Origin: Synergistaceae bacterium
GTDB taxonomy: Bacteria; Synergistota; Synergistia; Synergistales; Aminobacteriaceae
Assembly: GCA_017439345.1 (NCBI GenBank)
Contig: JAFSJJ010000013.1
Location: forward strand, 1-64,000
Reading direction: 5' to 3'
Length of the DNA: 64,000 nt
Part shown: positions 46,026-55,712 of the stretch, piece by piece
Position numbering within the stretch: the first letter of the stretch is position 1
Layout: each line of letters starts with the position of its first letter
Notes under the pieces: model-generated
Database searches by the model: none
Seen by the model: the letters and a program-made list of their open reading frames with translations, nothing else
What the model was told of the DNA's origin: nothing
Made by a program: the position numbers and the translations under genes

Positions 46026-47201
46026 ATGGCTGTATATCTCAACAACGCTGCGACTACTTGGCCGAAGCCTGAATGTGTTCCGGAAGCTATGAGCATGTTT
46101 ATCACTCAAGGGGGCGCGAACTCATCACGGGGGACTTCATCGAAGCGCGATATGTCGACTATGAATTTGATTCTTGACTGCCGAATGAAGCTGGCTGAAT
46201 TTTTCGGAGGCTATGATAATCTTAACCCGTTATTCGTAACTTTCACTATGAATATAACTGAAGCAATTAATGTAGTCCTGCACGGATTCTTGAAGCCCGG
46301 CATGAGAGTCTTGACATCTTCAATGGAACATAATGCAGTTATGAGGCCTTTGCGCGCTCTTGAGTCAAAAGGAGTCAATCTCGATATTCTTTACGCTGAC
46401 CCGTTAGGACTCCTTCACCCTGAAGATTTAATCAGCAAGTTAAGTGAGTCACGTTATGACTTAGCGATATTCTCACACGCAAGCAACGTATCAGGGACGC
46501 TTCAGCCAATAAACGAACTCGCAGAGATTTGCAGAGATCATAAATTGCCCCTAGTTCTTGATACAGCACAGACAGCAGGGTTAATCAAGTTAAATGCTAG
46601 TGAACTTGGACTCGCAGCCCTATGCTTCACCGGCCACAAAGGCTTAATGGGTCCTCAGGGTACAGGCGGGATAATCTGGGAGCCTGAATTTGCCTCTCAA
46701 GTCGAACCGTTCATAACAGGAGGCACAGGGAGCTATTCTCATCTTGAAGTTCAGCCCGAAGACATGCCTGATAAATTTGAGTCAGGTACTCCGAATCTGC
46801 CGGGAATTGCAGGACTCAACGCTGCTCTTGACTGGCTTACTGAGACGGGAATAAATAATATTGCGAATAAAGAATACGAGTCAGACTCATATTTTCTTGA
46901 GAAGCTAAAGACTCTCGATGAGAGAATAATATTATCAGGAATGCAGGACATGAATAAACGAGTCTCAGTGTTTGCGTTGAACGTTGAGGGACTCGACAAT
47001 GGGATTCTAGCTGATGAGTTATCTATTGCAGGCTTCGAGACAAGGCCGGGACTTCACTGCGCACCGATTGCACACAAGACTTTAAACACTTTTCCTCAAG
47101 GGGCATTAAGAGTCTCGCCGGGATATTTCACGACTCATGAAGAGATTGATTCTTTCATTGAGGCACTAAGAGAAATAATAAATCAGCCATGTACAAGATA
47201 G
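46026..47201 (+). CDS. cysteine desulfurase-like PLP enzyme (class V aminotransferase)
   Basis: 391 residues of the group that accompanies selenium genes. PLP Lys205 in F-T-G-H-K-G-L-M-G-P-Q-G, and Cys345 in G-L-H-C-A-P-I-A-H-K that could carry the persulfide or selenide. It begins 1 base after the response regulator gene. It most likely supplies sulfur or selenium from Cys or Sec; which is not decidable here. The 3' end overlaps the broken methyltransferase by 13 bases. Confidence 0.88.
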   Translation: MAVYLNNAATTWPKPECVPEAMSMFITQGGANSSRGTSSKRDMSTMNLILDCRMKLAEFFGGYDNLNPLFVTFTMNITEAINVVLHGFLKPGMRVLTSSMEHNAVMRPLRALESKGVNLDILYADPLGLLHPEDLISKLSESRYDLAIFSHASNVSGTLQPINELAEICRDHKLPLVLDTAQTAGLIKLNASELGLAALCFTGHKGLMGPQGTGGIIWEPEFASQVEPFITGGTGSYSHLEVQPEDMPDKFESGTPNLPGIAGLNAALDWLTETGINNIANKEYESDSYFLEKLKTLDERIILSGMQDMNKRVSVFALNVEGLDNGILADELSIAGFETRPGLHCAPIAHKTLNTFPQGALRVSPGYFTTHEEIDSFIEALREIINQPCTR

Positions 47202-47937
47202 ACGAGATAAAAGATTCATTTATCTGCGGAGATGCTGTAAATGAAATGCAAAATATTCCTGACAAGAGCATTGACTTAGTTATAACTTCACCGCCGTATA
47301 ATCTCAAGAACTCAACGGGCAACGGCATGAAAAACGGAAGCTGCGGAAAGTGGGCTAATGCTGCGTTAATCAAAGGCTACTCGACTTACGATGACAACAT
47401 GCCATATGATGATTATGTCAGGTGGCAGCGGGAATGTTTAACAGAAATGATGAGGTTAATCAATGACGAGGGAGCAATATTCTATAATCACAAGTGGCGC
47501 GTTCAAAAGGGACTGCTTCAGGATAGACGCGAAATAATAGAAGGCTTCCCTGTGAGGCAGATAATTATCTGGAAGAGAAAAGGAGGCATTAATTTTAATC
47601 CCGGATATTTTCTGCCTACGTATGAAGTGATTTATCTCATCGCTAAACCTGCATTCAGGCTCGCACCTCATGCTAATTCTTTCGGCGATGTGTGGGAGTT
47701 CCCTCAAGAAATGAATAATAAACATCCTGCTCCGTTCCCTACGGCTTTGATTGAGCGAATAATCTCAAGTACGAACGCAAAAATTATTTTGGATCCCTTC
47801 ATGGGTTCAGGCACTACAGCAATTGAGCAAAGAGACTTAATCGAAACTTTATAGGCATAGAGATTGCGCCGGAGTACTGCGAGATGTCAAAGGAAAGATT
47901 ATCATGTTCACAAAGAGAACTCTTACTGCCGCTTTAG
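47189..47937 (+). pseudogene. type II DNA methyltransferase (beta class), frameshifted
   Basis: Frame 1 (47189-47854) holds catalytic T-S-P-P-Y-N-L near residue 32 and SAM motif D-P-F-M-G-S-G-T-T, then stops early. The true C-terminus continues in another frame: A-K-R-L-N-R-N-F-I-G-I-E-I-A-P-E-Y-C-E ending at 47937. Losing one base near 47825 explains it. S-P-P-Y with a late motif I suggests N4-cytosine or N6-adenine methylation. The start overlaps the desulfurase gene. Partner restriction gene follows and is also broken. Confidence 0.85.
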
Positions 47938-48494
47938 AGAAAATAAGAAATGTGGGCTGGATTAAGAGTCACCGTAATATTAACAATGACGGTGCAGTCG
48001 GGAACACGCTCGAAGATTTGCTGGGTATCTCAGAAAATAATTTGCCGCTTCCTAATGCTGCCGAATGGTAATTAAAGACTCAAAGAAAGAGTACTTCAGC
48101 CCTGTTAACTTTATTTCATTTAGAGCCTTCGCCAAGAGCATTGCACATAGTTGACTATTTATTATTGCATTACGGCTGGAGACATAAGGAAGCCGGGAAA
48201 AAATATCCTGAGAGCGAGAAAAGTTTTAGGCAGACTTTATGTTACAGGCAGCCTACTCTAGGGAACTGCTTTTACATCACAGCTGACGTAAAGAAAGAAA
48301 GCGTAGAATATTTTTACAGGTACTCAGATATTGCTCAATTATCAGGCTTTACTCTTGAAAGATTTCTGCTCAACATCAGAGAACGAAATATTTTCATAGA
48401 CTTTGACGCACGATCAGGCCACAATCACGGCACAAAGTTTAGAATTATGCAAAATGCTATACCGCTCTTATATGAAAACGTCAAGTATATATAA
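47904..48494 (+). pseudogene. MvaI/BcnI-family restriction endonuclease, nonsense mutation
   Basis: Starting at ATG 47904 the frame runs to a TAA at 48069, then continues in the same frame to 48494. Around the stop it reads A-A-E-W-stop-L-K-T-Q-R followed by S-A-L-L-T-L-F-H-L-E-P-S-P-R, then Y-G-W-R-H-K-E-A-G-K-K-Y-P, the MvaI/BcnI family core. GAA to TAA would change the expected Glu of the E-x-K catalytic pair into a stop. The family cuts CC(W/S)GG-type sites. Total length about 196 codons, a bit short. Overlaps the methyltransferase end, as in a compact RM unit. Confidence 0.82.
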
Positions 48495-48498
48495 CAAA

Positions 48499-48535
48499 AC
48501 AGAGTCCCCCGCAAAACATAAACAGGAGACTCTGA
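48499..48535. terminator. convergent terminator hairpin before plsY
   Basis: CAGAGTC (near 48501) pairs with GACTCTG (near 48530), loop about 20 bases, lying between the restriction remnant and the plsY stop. T-rich bases on both sides suit either direction. Confidence 0.5.
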
Positions 48536-48540
48536 ATTTA

Positions 48541-49185
48541 TTATCTCTTACTCTTAGGTGTATATTTATTCTCCGTTCCCTTGATCATTCTCGCTATGTT
48601 CGTCCTATGTCTGAACACGCACAGGGCAGCAAGTATCGCAGCTAATATAATAAACTCTTTCGGAGCATGTAACATAGCAAAGCACACAGGCATAGCAGCA
48701 AGAGACAACATCGAGGCAAGAGACACATAACGGGTCAGCCATCTCACAGCATACCAGACAGCACCGCATAGAAGCACTACTGCAAACGAGTTATAAGGCC
48801 AGATAAAAAATAACGTCCCGTAAGTCGTAGCGACTCCCTTGCCGCCTTTGAACTTGAGCCAGACAGGATAATTATGACCGATTACTACAGCAAGAGCAGA
48901 TACAGCAGCTATTATTATTTGCTCCTCAGGTTCAGCGATATGCGCAGCCAGTAACAAAGCAAATGCTCCCTTCAACATATCTACTATTGCAGTGAACCAT
49001 GACCACCCCGCACCCATTGCCCGGCCGACGTTAGTAGCTCCGATTGCACCTGAGCCTATAGTCCTGATGTCGAGTCCGTCGCGTTTGCCTGATGAGTCCT
49101 TGTGAAATAATTTCGTTACTACGTAGCCCGTAGGAAATGAGCCTATTAAATACGAAACTATAGCCCATAAAATAATACTTCTCAT
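48541..49185 (-). CDS. plsY: glycerol-3-phosphate acyltransferase PlsY
   Basis: 214 residues, multi-spanning. PlsY signatures: Y-L-I-G-S-F-P-T-G, G-S-G-A-I-G-A-T-N-V-G-R, and G-H-N-Y-P-V-W-L-K-F-K-G-G-K-G-V-A. Transfers an acyl group from acyl phosphate to glycerol-3-phosphate in the membrane, starting phospholipid synthesis. First of the leftward group read from 54304 only by strand; its own spacing to the RelA-like gene is 27 bases. Confidence 0.95.
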   Translation of the reverse strand: MRSIILWAIVSYLIGSFPTGYVVTKLFHKDSSGKRDGLDIRTIGSGAIGATNVGRAMGAGWSWFTAIVDMLKGAFALLLAAHIAEPEEQIIIAAVSALAVVIGHNYPVWLKFKGGKGVATTYGTLFFIWPYNSFAVVLLCGAVWYAVRWLTRYVSLASMLSLAAMPVCFAMLHAPKEFIILAAILAALCVFRHRTNIARMIKGTENKYTPKSKR

Positions 49186-49211
49186 TTAAATATTTACCCC
49201 CTTAATAAAAT

Positions 49212-50285
49212 TTATTCAGTGCCTGATATTCTGTCCGAGCCCTTCTTGATATTCAATTTCACGAGGTCTTTTTCTTTCAGGTCATCCCACTTGAAATTTA
49301 ACACGAGTAAGAACAACGCTGAGAAAGGATCCATGCGCCAGTTTGCTTTTTTCTTGAACGTATCATGAATAGTACGCAGCTGCCTGACTCCCTTATTATC
49401 AGATTCCATGTCAGCAAGAAATTTCTTGACTTCCGAAAGAGTATCAATGCCCGCAACTCGTAATATATTGCATAGATAATTAAAGCTCTCACGCAAATAA
49501 TCAGCACTCGGTGTGAACTCAGGAAAGCCTGCACTTACTGCCGCAGCGTTCCATTTACCCAAAATAGAAGGATCATCACGAAATAAGTTATAAAGCTCCT
49601 CATCAGTAAATAATTTCTCCGCATCAAGTGAAGCACTCTTAGCCTTTCCGATTTGATTCGGGGGAACTAATAAAGCCTCGTCCTTAATTTCGTTGCGCAA
49701 CGACAAGAAGCCCTGATCAGCCTTCTCAAGCAATGCAGCCAGCAATACAAGTTCACGGGTTAATTTCTTCTCTGAGAGACTTCCGACAGTCTGATTAACT
49801 TTCGGGAATATCGTCGCCCATGCCTCTTGAAGCATAGTACGTAATTCAAGCCTGAAGCTCAAATTTCTATACTTCATCCATTCACGGAGACCAGCTCTTA
49901 TATGTGAAAGCGATAATATATACACTACAGCAGGATAGCCGAATCTATATGGATCCTCAAGACCGCTTGAAGGCACCGAACGCGACGAGTCTATAGCAAA
50001 CTCGCTCTTGATAACTTCCTCAATTTTCAGGACATCTTCAGGGAATCTCAGCAAGACTCTAACTGTTACGAGGTCGACTCCTGATAATTCGTTCTCTTCA
50101 AGTGATGAGAGCAGCGTCAATAATTCCGCAGGAGGTTTCGCCCAGCCCTCGATAGCATAAAACTCTACGCCCTCAAGCTCGACTAAGTCCTGAATCAAAT
50201 TCCTGATTCGAGTCGCGTATTCCTCATAGAGTGAGAGGCTCTCTACATATTTTATTCCTATTTCATCGATTCTGCGTTTGTCCAT
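49212..50285 (-). CDS. RelA/SpoT-like nucleotidyltransferase-fold protein
   Basis: About 357 residues from ATG 50285 (a TTG nine bases earlier is possible; no strong ribosome site is seen). Residues 45-185 resemble a (p)ppGpp synthetase domain: V-E-F-Y-A-I-E-G-W-A-K-P, L-V-T-V-R-V-L-L-R-F, F-G-Y-P-A-V-V-Y-I-L-S-L, and L-E-L-R-T-M-L-Q-E-A-W-A. The usual R-x-K-x-x-x-S and D-x-x-G-x-R catalytic signatures are degraded, so activity is doubtful. The C-terminal half is a helical region without a known domain. Confidence 0.65.
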   Translation of the reverse strand: MDKRRIDEIGIKYVESLSLYEEYATRIRNLIQDLVELEGVEFYAIEGWAKPPAELLTLLSSLEENELSGVDLVTVRVLLRFPEDVLKIEEVIKSEFAIDSSRSVPSSGLEDPYRFGYPAVVYILSLSHIRAGLREWMKYRNLSFRLELRTMLQEAWATIFPKVNQTVGSLSEKKLTRELVLLAALLEKADQGFLSLRNEIKDEALLVPPNQIGKAKSASLDAEKLFTDEELYNLFRDDPSILGKWNAAAVSAGFPEFTPSADYLRESFNYLCNILRVAGIDTLSEVKKFLADMESDNKGVRQLRTIHDTFKKKANWRMDPFSALFLLVLNFKWDDLKEKDLVKLNIKKGSDRISGTE

Positions 50286-50300
50286 AATGCGCAAATTTTA

Positions 50301-51281
50301 TCATAATGAAATTATTTCACGAGTCAGATTATCAAGCTGAACGCGAGAGTCTTCAGGAACATCACGAGGCTTCACGGGGGCGAGCCATGAGTCGCGAATT
50401 AAAGGCACTCCGGACTGAGAAGCAAATTCGCTGACTTTGACATCATAAGGCATTAACGCTAACGGAGTCCCGAATATTCTCGACAAGACTCCAAAATGAA
50501 GACGCATTCCCACTGCACACAAAGCACGACTCCAGAGTTCTTGAGCCTGAGAAAAACTCTTAACGCGAATAATTTCCTTTACCGGCAAGAGCTTTAACGC
50601 TGACTCATCTTCACTTGACAAAGCAGCACCGATATAATTATTATTTATGTGAGGCAGCAATATCTTCACGAACCTTTCAAGCTCACGGCACGGACGCAGA
50701 TTTACTAATACATTTACTAATACATTTTCACCCGATAAACTCTCACGCTTCAACGAGTCAGACTCCCTTGCAAGAGTCATAACTATGTCAGATCCAAGCA
50801 CAATATTTTTGCAGCCTAGAGACTCAGCAAGAGCAAAAGACTCATCATCGCGGACGTGAATTTTTTTGCAGAGTCTTAACGCATTTCCCGTAAATAATTT
50901 CGCAAGACGTGAATTAAGACTCCCTATTGACTGGCCAAGAGCAGAGACTCGAACTCCTAAGAGACTTGCAAGCCTCACGACTCCCCAGTAATATATGCAG
51001 CTCTTAACGCTCGTAACGTCCTGAAAGAGTCCTCCGCCGCCGAGTATTAAATTCTCACTTGACTTCAGAGCGCAAATCACTTCACGAAGACTCCAGCGAT
51101 TCACACTATCAACGCAGAAATTTTCGCGAGTCTCATCAGGATTATTTGACAGCACGATTACTTTTTCACGTTCGAGACCGGCTCGACTCAGACTCTCAAG
51201 ACATGCCGTTAATAAAAGCTCATCGCCGAGATTATTAAAACCGTAATAGCCAAGTAACGCAGCTTTATATTTTCTGCTCAT
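50301..51281 (-). CDS. csaB: polysaccharide pyruvyl transferase CsaB
   Basis: 326 residues. N-terminal G-Y-Y-G-F-N-N-L-G-D-E, then G-G-G-G-L-F-Q-D and R-D-D-E-S; late R-L-H-F-G-V-L-S. CsaB adds pyruvate to a cell-wall polymer, making the anchor for SLH-type surface proteins. Overlaps the DUF5693 gene by 4 bases, a known pairing in anaerobes. Confidence 0.92.
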   Translation of the reverse strand: MSRKYKAALLGYYGFNNLGDELLLTACLESLSRAGLEREKVIVLSNNPDETRENFCVDSVNRWSLREVICALKSSENLILGGGGLFQDVTSVKSCIYYWGVVRLASLLGVRVSALGQSIGSLNSRLAKLFTGNALRLCKKIHVRDDESFALAESLGCKNIVLGSDIVMTLARESDSLKRESLSGENVLVNVLVNLRPCRELERFVKILLPHINNNYIGAALSSEDESALKLLPVKEIIRVKSFSQAQELWSRALCAVGMRLHFGVLSRIFGTPLALMPYDVKVSEFASQSGVPLIRDSWLAPVKPRDVPEDSRVQLDNLTREIISL

Positions 51282-53143
51282 GAGATCACAGGCTTAATCA
51301 ACTTCAAGCACGGAATAACTACGAACTTAACGAGTAAAACAACAACTGCACCGAATATTAATCCCGTCCAGAGTCCATTAAATTCACGCAATAAAATCAT
51401 CATTAGAGGCGTATGGAAATGACAGAAGCTGTTAATCACTGACGAGAAACCCAATGCGACTCCTATTCTGAAAATTTCCCGATAGCGGGCAAATAATTTC
51501 TTGCTGACCAGAAAATTTAATAATAATAATGAAGGATAACCGATAAAGACTTCTCGAGTTCTTGGCCGTGCAATTAAGAGCCTTTCAAGTGTATCGCGGA
51601 TTCTTGCCTCAAAGCCCGGAATAAATGCAACGTTGCCGCTCCGGAAAATTATCAAGCCGACTCCAGCTAACAGAACGCCTATTAAGACAAGTTCACCCCA
51701 AAGCGGAGGACGTGAGAGAAATTCTATTAACGACTCAGGATGAATGCGCCTCTTGAGATCATGCAATAACACCATCACAGGAGGCAGGATTAACGTAAAT
51801 TTGACTCCTGAGAAAGTCTGCAATCTTAACATGTAGCTCGTAACACTGAAGAACGAAGCTAAAGCAAGTCCCCCTGTTACAGCAAAGACAAACGCATACA
51901 GCAAATTTCTATTCTTTCCTGAGTCCATTGCCATTAACGAAGCCTCAACAGCTATCAACGGAGCAGCAATCGCGCCTGCTAATCTCGAGACGATTGCAAC
52001 TTTCCAGACTGCAAGAGCAAGCACTACACAAGCAGCTATAAACAACGCATTAATCTTAGAGTCAACACGCAGACCCATTCTGACGAGATAAGCATATAAC
52101 GACAACACAAGCATTACTGACAAAGCAAACGCTGCAAATATATTCGTGTTCAATTTATCATCTGCAAAGACTGCGCGGGGCATCGACATATTAAAGCCTC
52201 TTGATGTAAGCTCGTCCGACAAAATTTTCACTTCATTAGCAAAGTCATTAAATACAAATTCTGAACTCGTAGGAGGAGCAGTACGCAATAATAATAATCT
52301 CACTGAACGTTCAACAGCTGCCCGGACAAGTCTATCACGCAATGCACTTCTCGTTATACGCCTTGCAGACATCTCTTCATTCGTAACGCTGTGAAGGGGA
52401 ATGAGAAGGGGAGAAGTCAGCCTGTTTAGTGCAGGTTCGCCTAACTGTTTCGAGAACTCTACGATTGCAAGCGGTAATTTAAGCTCGTGGGCAGTCTTAG
52501 CGAGTGTGCTTACATCGGGATAACCTGAGACAATCTCGCCGGCAGGAGTAAACACAGCAACATTATATTTCTCGTGAACTCTCTTTAACATGATTGCAGC
52601 TCTGTCCGACAAATGACCCGGTGAAGGTGCAGGCCTGTAATATATCGGAAGGTTGTTGCGTTTGGCAGCTTCGAGACCGTCAATATCAGGGAGAATTCCG
52701 GCAGTCTTTAGCACGTTAAACATCATGGGAACGAATAAATCACCTGAATCACTTGACTCATCAACAGCAAATCTGACTCTGAGCCACTCATTAAGCAAAT
52801 CTTTATAGGGACTTCCAGGCATTATAGTTATCATAGTGCCTTCTATGCCCCGTTCGGGAAATTTTGCCTCTTTGAGTTCAGCCTGTCCGACTCCGTGAGT
52901 GATATTGTCCCCTGTGAGTTCACTGACCATTAAGCCCCTGACTCCGTTCTTGATTAAGAGCTGTATTGCATCATCAACTTCAAGTCCTGCGTTCTTGGCG
53001 AGTCCTGCGACTTCACGATAATCTGCAATGATAGCGAGATTCTGATTATCACGTTCGAGTCTCACACGCTTAACGAGTCCATATGAAGCACATGAAATCA
53101 CGAACGCAAATAATATAATCGTCAATAAAAATTTTCGTGTCAT
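51278..53143 (-). CDS. DUF5693 family membrane protein
   Basis: 621 residues. N-terminal membrane anchor (5-22), a large extracytoplasmic region (23-330) with a TIM-barrel-like glycosidase feel, then about seven membrane helices (335-615). Belongs to the DUF5693 group, commonly next to csaB; exact function unknown, probably surface-polymer assembly. First gene of the csaB unit. Confidence 0.85.
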   Translation of the reverse strand: MTRKFLLTIILFAFVISCASYGLVKRVRLERDNQNLAIIADYREVAGLAKNAGLEVDDAIQLLIKNGVRGLMVSELTGDNITHGVGQAELKEAKFPERGIEGTMITIMPGSPYKDLLNEWLRVRFAVDESSDSGDLFVPMMFNVLKTAGILPDIDGLEAAKRNNLPIYYRPAPSPGHLSDRAAIMLKRVHEKYNVAVFTPAGEIVSGYPDVSTLAKTAHELKLPLAIVEFSKQLGEPALNRLTSPLLIPLHSVTNEEMSARRITRSALRDRLVRAAVERSVRLLLLRTAPPTSSEFVFNDFANEVKILSDELTSRGFNMSMPRAVFADDKLNTNIFAAFALSVMLVLSLYAYLVRMGLRVDSKINALFIAACVVLALAVWKVAIVSRLAGAIAAPLIAVEASLMAMDSGKNRNLLYAFVFAVTGGLALASFFSVTSYMLRLQTFSGVKFTLILPPVMVLLHDLKRRIHPESLIEFLSRPPLWGELVLIGVLLAGVGLIIFRSGNVAFIPGFEARIRDTLERLLIARPRTREVFIGYPSLLLLNFLVSKKLFARYREIFRIGVALGFSSVINSFCHFHTPLMMILLREFNGLWTGLIFGAVVVLLVKFVVIPCLKLIKPVIS

Positions 53144-53170
53144 ATAATAAATTCTCCTGTGAAAAAATTT

Positions 53171-54304
53171 TTAGGGGAATTGTAACACTCTATTTAACTC
53201 TTTTGACATGTCTGGATTATCTAATAATAATTCGTAGAGCTGTGATGCTTTATATTCGACCTGAGCAAAAAATTTCTCGTGATTAGTCTTTGCCTGATTC
53301 AGACTCGTTATTATTCTGATTCGCGACTTGCTTTTACACTCCCTGAGAAGCTCCCGGCCAAGTGAGTTAAACGCTAAGACCCTTGCATAAGGCACACCCA
53401 GCCTCATGAAGCCTTGAGTCTCGTAACGATTCAGATTCAATAATATATAAATGAGTCTCCGTCTGATATGTGATCGCGTATATCTTGCACAAACGCACCG
53501 TCCTATAAAGTCATCAAGATCGTGCGAGTGAATCCAGTTCTTGAGAAAGAGATTCTCTATGCCTTCGTCAATGCAGTAAATCTTTCGCAGGTCATCAGCA
53601 CTAGTTCTGATAAAGATATTTTGCAGCAGGCTCCAAAGTTTGGACTCGTTTGCATGTTCTGACTCTGATAATATTTTTCTCGAGTAATCCGGCATCATGT
53701 CGAGATTATGACTCAGGTCTTCACGAATCAATTTGCTTTTATAGACTCCTTCACGTCTTACAGCAAGAGTCTTCATATTGTAATTATGCTTCCTGATATT
53801 AAGAATATACGATGCTGCGAGCATGTTATTAGGCTTCGAGATGAAATCATGACTGCCCGGCAGAATCTCATCCAGTGATAAAGAACTTGCCTTGCTGAAT
53901 GAAGCTCCCATTGAAAGCTCCCTCTTGAGTGACTCTCTATGACTCTCACTGAGCATGACATCGACGAGTGAATTTATATCGAAGTCCGTATCTTCCATAC
54001 CGAACGCCAGAGTATCAGCAAGTCCCGTGAGTCCCATTAAGTTCACTGCCCCCCTTGAGAAGTCCTGAGCAGCACTGCATGAGAACAAGAACGGTAACTC
54101 AAGCACTAAATCAACTCCTGACTCTATTGCCATTCGTGAGCGCGTGAACTTGTCAACGAGTGAAGGACTCCCCCTTTGAGTGAATGCTGACGATAAAACT
54201 ATAACGAGTCCTGATGATTGACTCTTTGCGAACTTGATTAATCTTTCATGGCCTTTGTGTAACGGGTTGAGTTCTGCAATGACTGCGCAAATAATTTTAA
54301 TCAC
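53171..54304 (-). CDS. tmcAL: tRNA(Met) cytidine acetate ligase TmcAL
   Basis: 377 residues. Nucleotidyltransferase fold with A-E-L-N-P-L-H-K-G-H near the N-terminus and F-S-C-S-A-A-Q-D-F-S-R-G-A-V-N-L. TmcAL acetylates the wobble cytidine of elongator tRNA-Met using acetate and ATP. Divergent from the Rpn nuclease gene (47-base gap). Confidence 0.9.
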   Translation of the reverse strand: MIKIICAVIAELNPLHKGHERLIKFAKSQSSGLVIVLSSAFTQRGSPSLVDKFTRSRMAIESGVDLVLELPFLFSCSAAQDFSRGAVNLMGLTGLADTLAFGMEDTDFDINSLVDVMLSESHRESLKRELSMGASFSKASSLSLDEILPGSHDFISKPNNMLAASYILNIRKHNYNMKTLAVRREGVYKSKLIREDLSHNLDMMPDYSRKILSESEHANESKLWSLLQNIFIRTSADDLRKIYCIDEGIENLFLKNWIHSHDLDDFIGRCVCARYTRSHIRRRLIYILLNLNRYETQGFMRLGVPYARVLAFNSLGRELLRECKSKSRIRIITSLNQAKTNHEKFFAQVEYKASQLYELLLDNPDMSKELNRVLQFP

Positions 54305-54351
54305 CTCTCATTAAGATATAATAATACACACGATATAAAGGGGGTGACAGC

Positions 54352-55170
54352 TTGCGTGTTGATTACATAAACAGAGAGCAGTTTATCGAGGCTAACCAGA
54401 ACACTTTAACATTAATGGATGACCGTTTCATGAAGTTGTGTCTTGACGGCAATATACCATGTGTGCAGGCGATGATTAATCACATTATCGATAAAAATTT
54501 AACTGTGATAGAGACTCATGCTCAGAAGGAATATAAAAGCCTTCACCGTTCAATAGCAATCGATGTGTACGCAAGGGACTCTGATGGGAAAATCTACGAC
54601 ATCGAGATCCAGAATGACTCTTCAGAAGCGACGGCCAGGCGTGCAAGGTTTCACGGTTCATTGATGGACTCTCATCATCTTGACGAGAGCACGGACTTTG
54701 AGAAGCTCCCGGAGACTTACGTTATCTTTATAACTCGTGAAGATGTCCTGAAGCACAATAAGAGCATGTACACAATTAATCGCTATATTGAGGGACTGAA
54801 CGAGCCGTTCAATGATGGTCTTCATATAGTGTACGTGAACTGTTCGGCCGAAGACGACGGCAGCAAAGTATGGAAGTTAATTCACGATATGATATGCCCT
54901 GACCCTGCAAAGATGTTTATTCAGGAGTTAGCGGACAGAGTAGGATTTTTCAAGACAACAAAGAAAGGAAGAGAACAAATGAGTGATTGGTTTTCCGATT
55001 ACGAAAAGATTGTTGCTCAGCGTGAAAGGAAGCGCGTTAGGCAACAAGAGAGAGAAAGTATTGCACTCAGTCTCCTCAATCTCGGCAAAATGACTCTTGA
55101 GGAAATTGCCAGCTGTAGTAAGTTAGCTTTACCGGAAGTTACAAAACTGGCAGCCCGCCTCAAAGCATAG
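54352..55170 (+). CDS. Rpn-family PD-(D/E)xK nuclease/putative transposase
   Basis: 272 residues from TTG 54352, placed by GGGGGTGA five bases upstream. The nuclease core shows Asp71 (S-I-A-I-D-V-Y-A) and E-I-Q (Glu85, Gln87). Rpn proteins cut DNA and promote RecA-independent recombination. A charged helix and a C-terminal HTH-like tail (M-T-L-E-E-I-A-S-C-S-K-L-A) follow. The next gene repeats that tail. Confidence 0.85.
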   Translation: MRVDYINREQFIEANQNTLTLMDDRFMKLCLDGNIPCVQAMINHIIDKNLTVIETHAQKEYKSLHRSIAIDVYARDSDGKIYDIEIQNDSSEATARRARFHGSLMDSHHLDESTDFEKLPETYVIFITREDVLKHNKSMYTINRYIEGLNEPFNDGLHIVYVNCSAEDDGSKVWKLIHDMICPDPAKMFIQELADRVGFFKTTKKGREQMSDWFSDYEKIVAQRERKRVRQQERESIALSLLNLGKMTLEEIASCSKLALPEVTKLAARLKA

Positions 55171-55184
55171 AAGGAGGTTACAGT

Positions 55185-55514
55185 ATGCAGGATAATCAAC
55201 AGAACACACAGGGTAGTTCGTCTCGTGAGATCAAACTCTTGCAGTTAATTCACGATCTCAACTGTCCTGACCCTGACAAAATGTTTATTCCGGAACTCGC
55301 AGAACGCGTGAGATATTTCAAGCAGACTAAGGAAGGACAAAAAGAAATGAGCGATTGGTTCGCAAACTATGAAAACATTGCAATTCAGCGCACGAAAGAA
55401 AATATTGCAGTCAACTTAATCAAATTGAACAAGCTGACTCTTGAGGAAATTGCACAGGTAACCGAACTCACACTGAATGACGTTCAAAGCCTAGCTCAGA
55501 CCCTCAAACCGTAA
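55185..55514 (+). CDS. Rpn C-terminal paralogue lacking the nuclease
   Basis: 109 residues that align with the last ~110 residues of the preceding Rpn protein: L-I-H-D-L-N-C-P-D-P-D-K-M-F-I, M-S-D-W-F-A-N-Y-E, L-T-L-E-E-I-A-Q-V-T. It has its own AAGGAGG and ATG, so it is a true gene, born by partial duplication. It could modulate the full-length protein by competing for partners (inference). Confidence 0.78.
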   Translation: MQDNQQNTQGSSSREIKLLQLIHDLNCPDPDKMFIPELAERVRYFKQTKEGQKEMSDWFANYENIAIQRTKENIAVNLIKLNKLTLEEIAQVTELTLNDVQSLAQTLKP

Positions 55515-55543
55515 AGAAATTTTCATCGCGCAAAAATTAAGTA

Positions 55544-55573
55544 TTGCAAAATATGTGTTTTTACGTGTATAAT
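55544..55573 (+). promoter_or_regulatory. promoter of the surface protein gene
   Basis: TTGCAA (55544-55549), 18-base spacer, TATAAT (55568-55573). Transcription from near 55580 gives a leader of about 340 bases before the surface protein start. Confidence 0.6.
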
Positions 55574-55712
55574 TCCCACTGTTACGGCGTACCCGGTTTC
55601 ACAGGCTGTATTAACTTCTGCGTAAGTTCTGCCGATATTATTTATGCATTCAGGGGGTGCGCTCGACAACAGCCATTCATAACGAATGCAAATCTATTTA
55701 GGAGGTGCTCTA

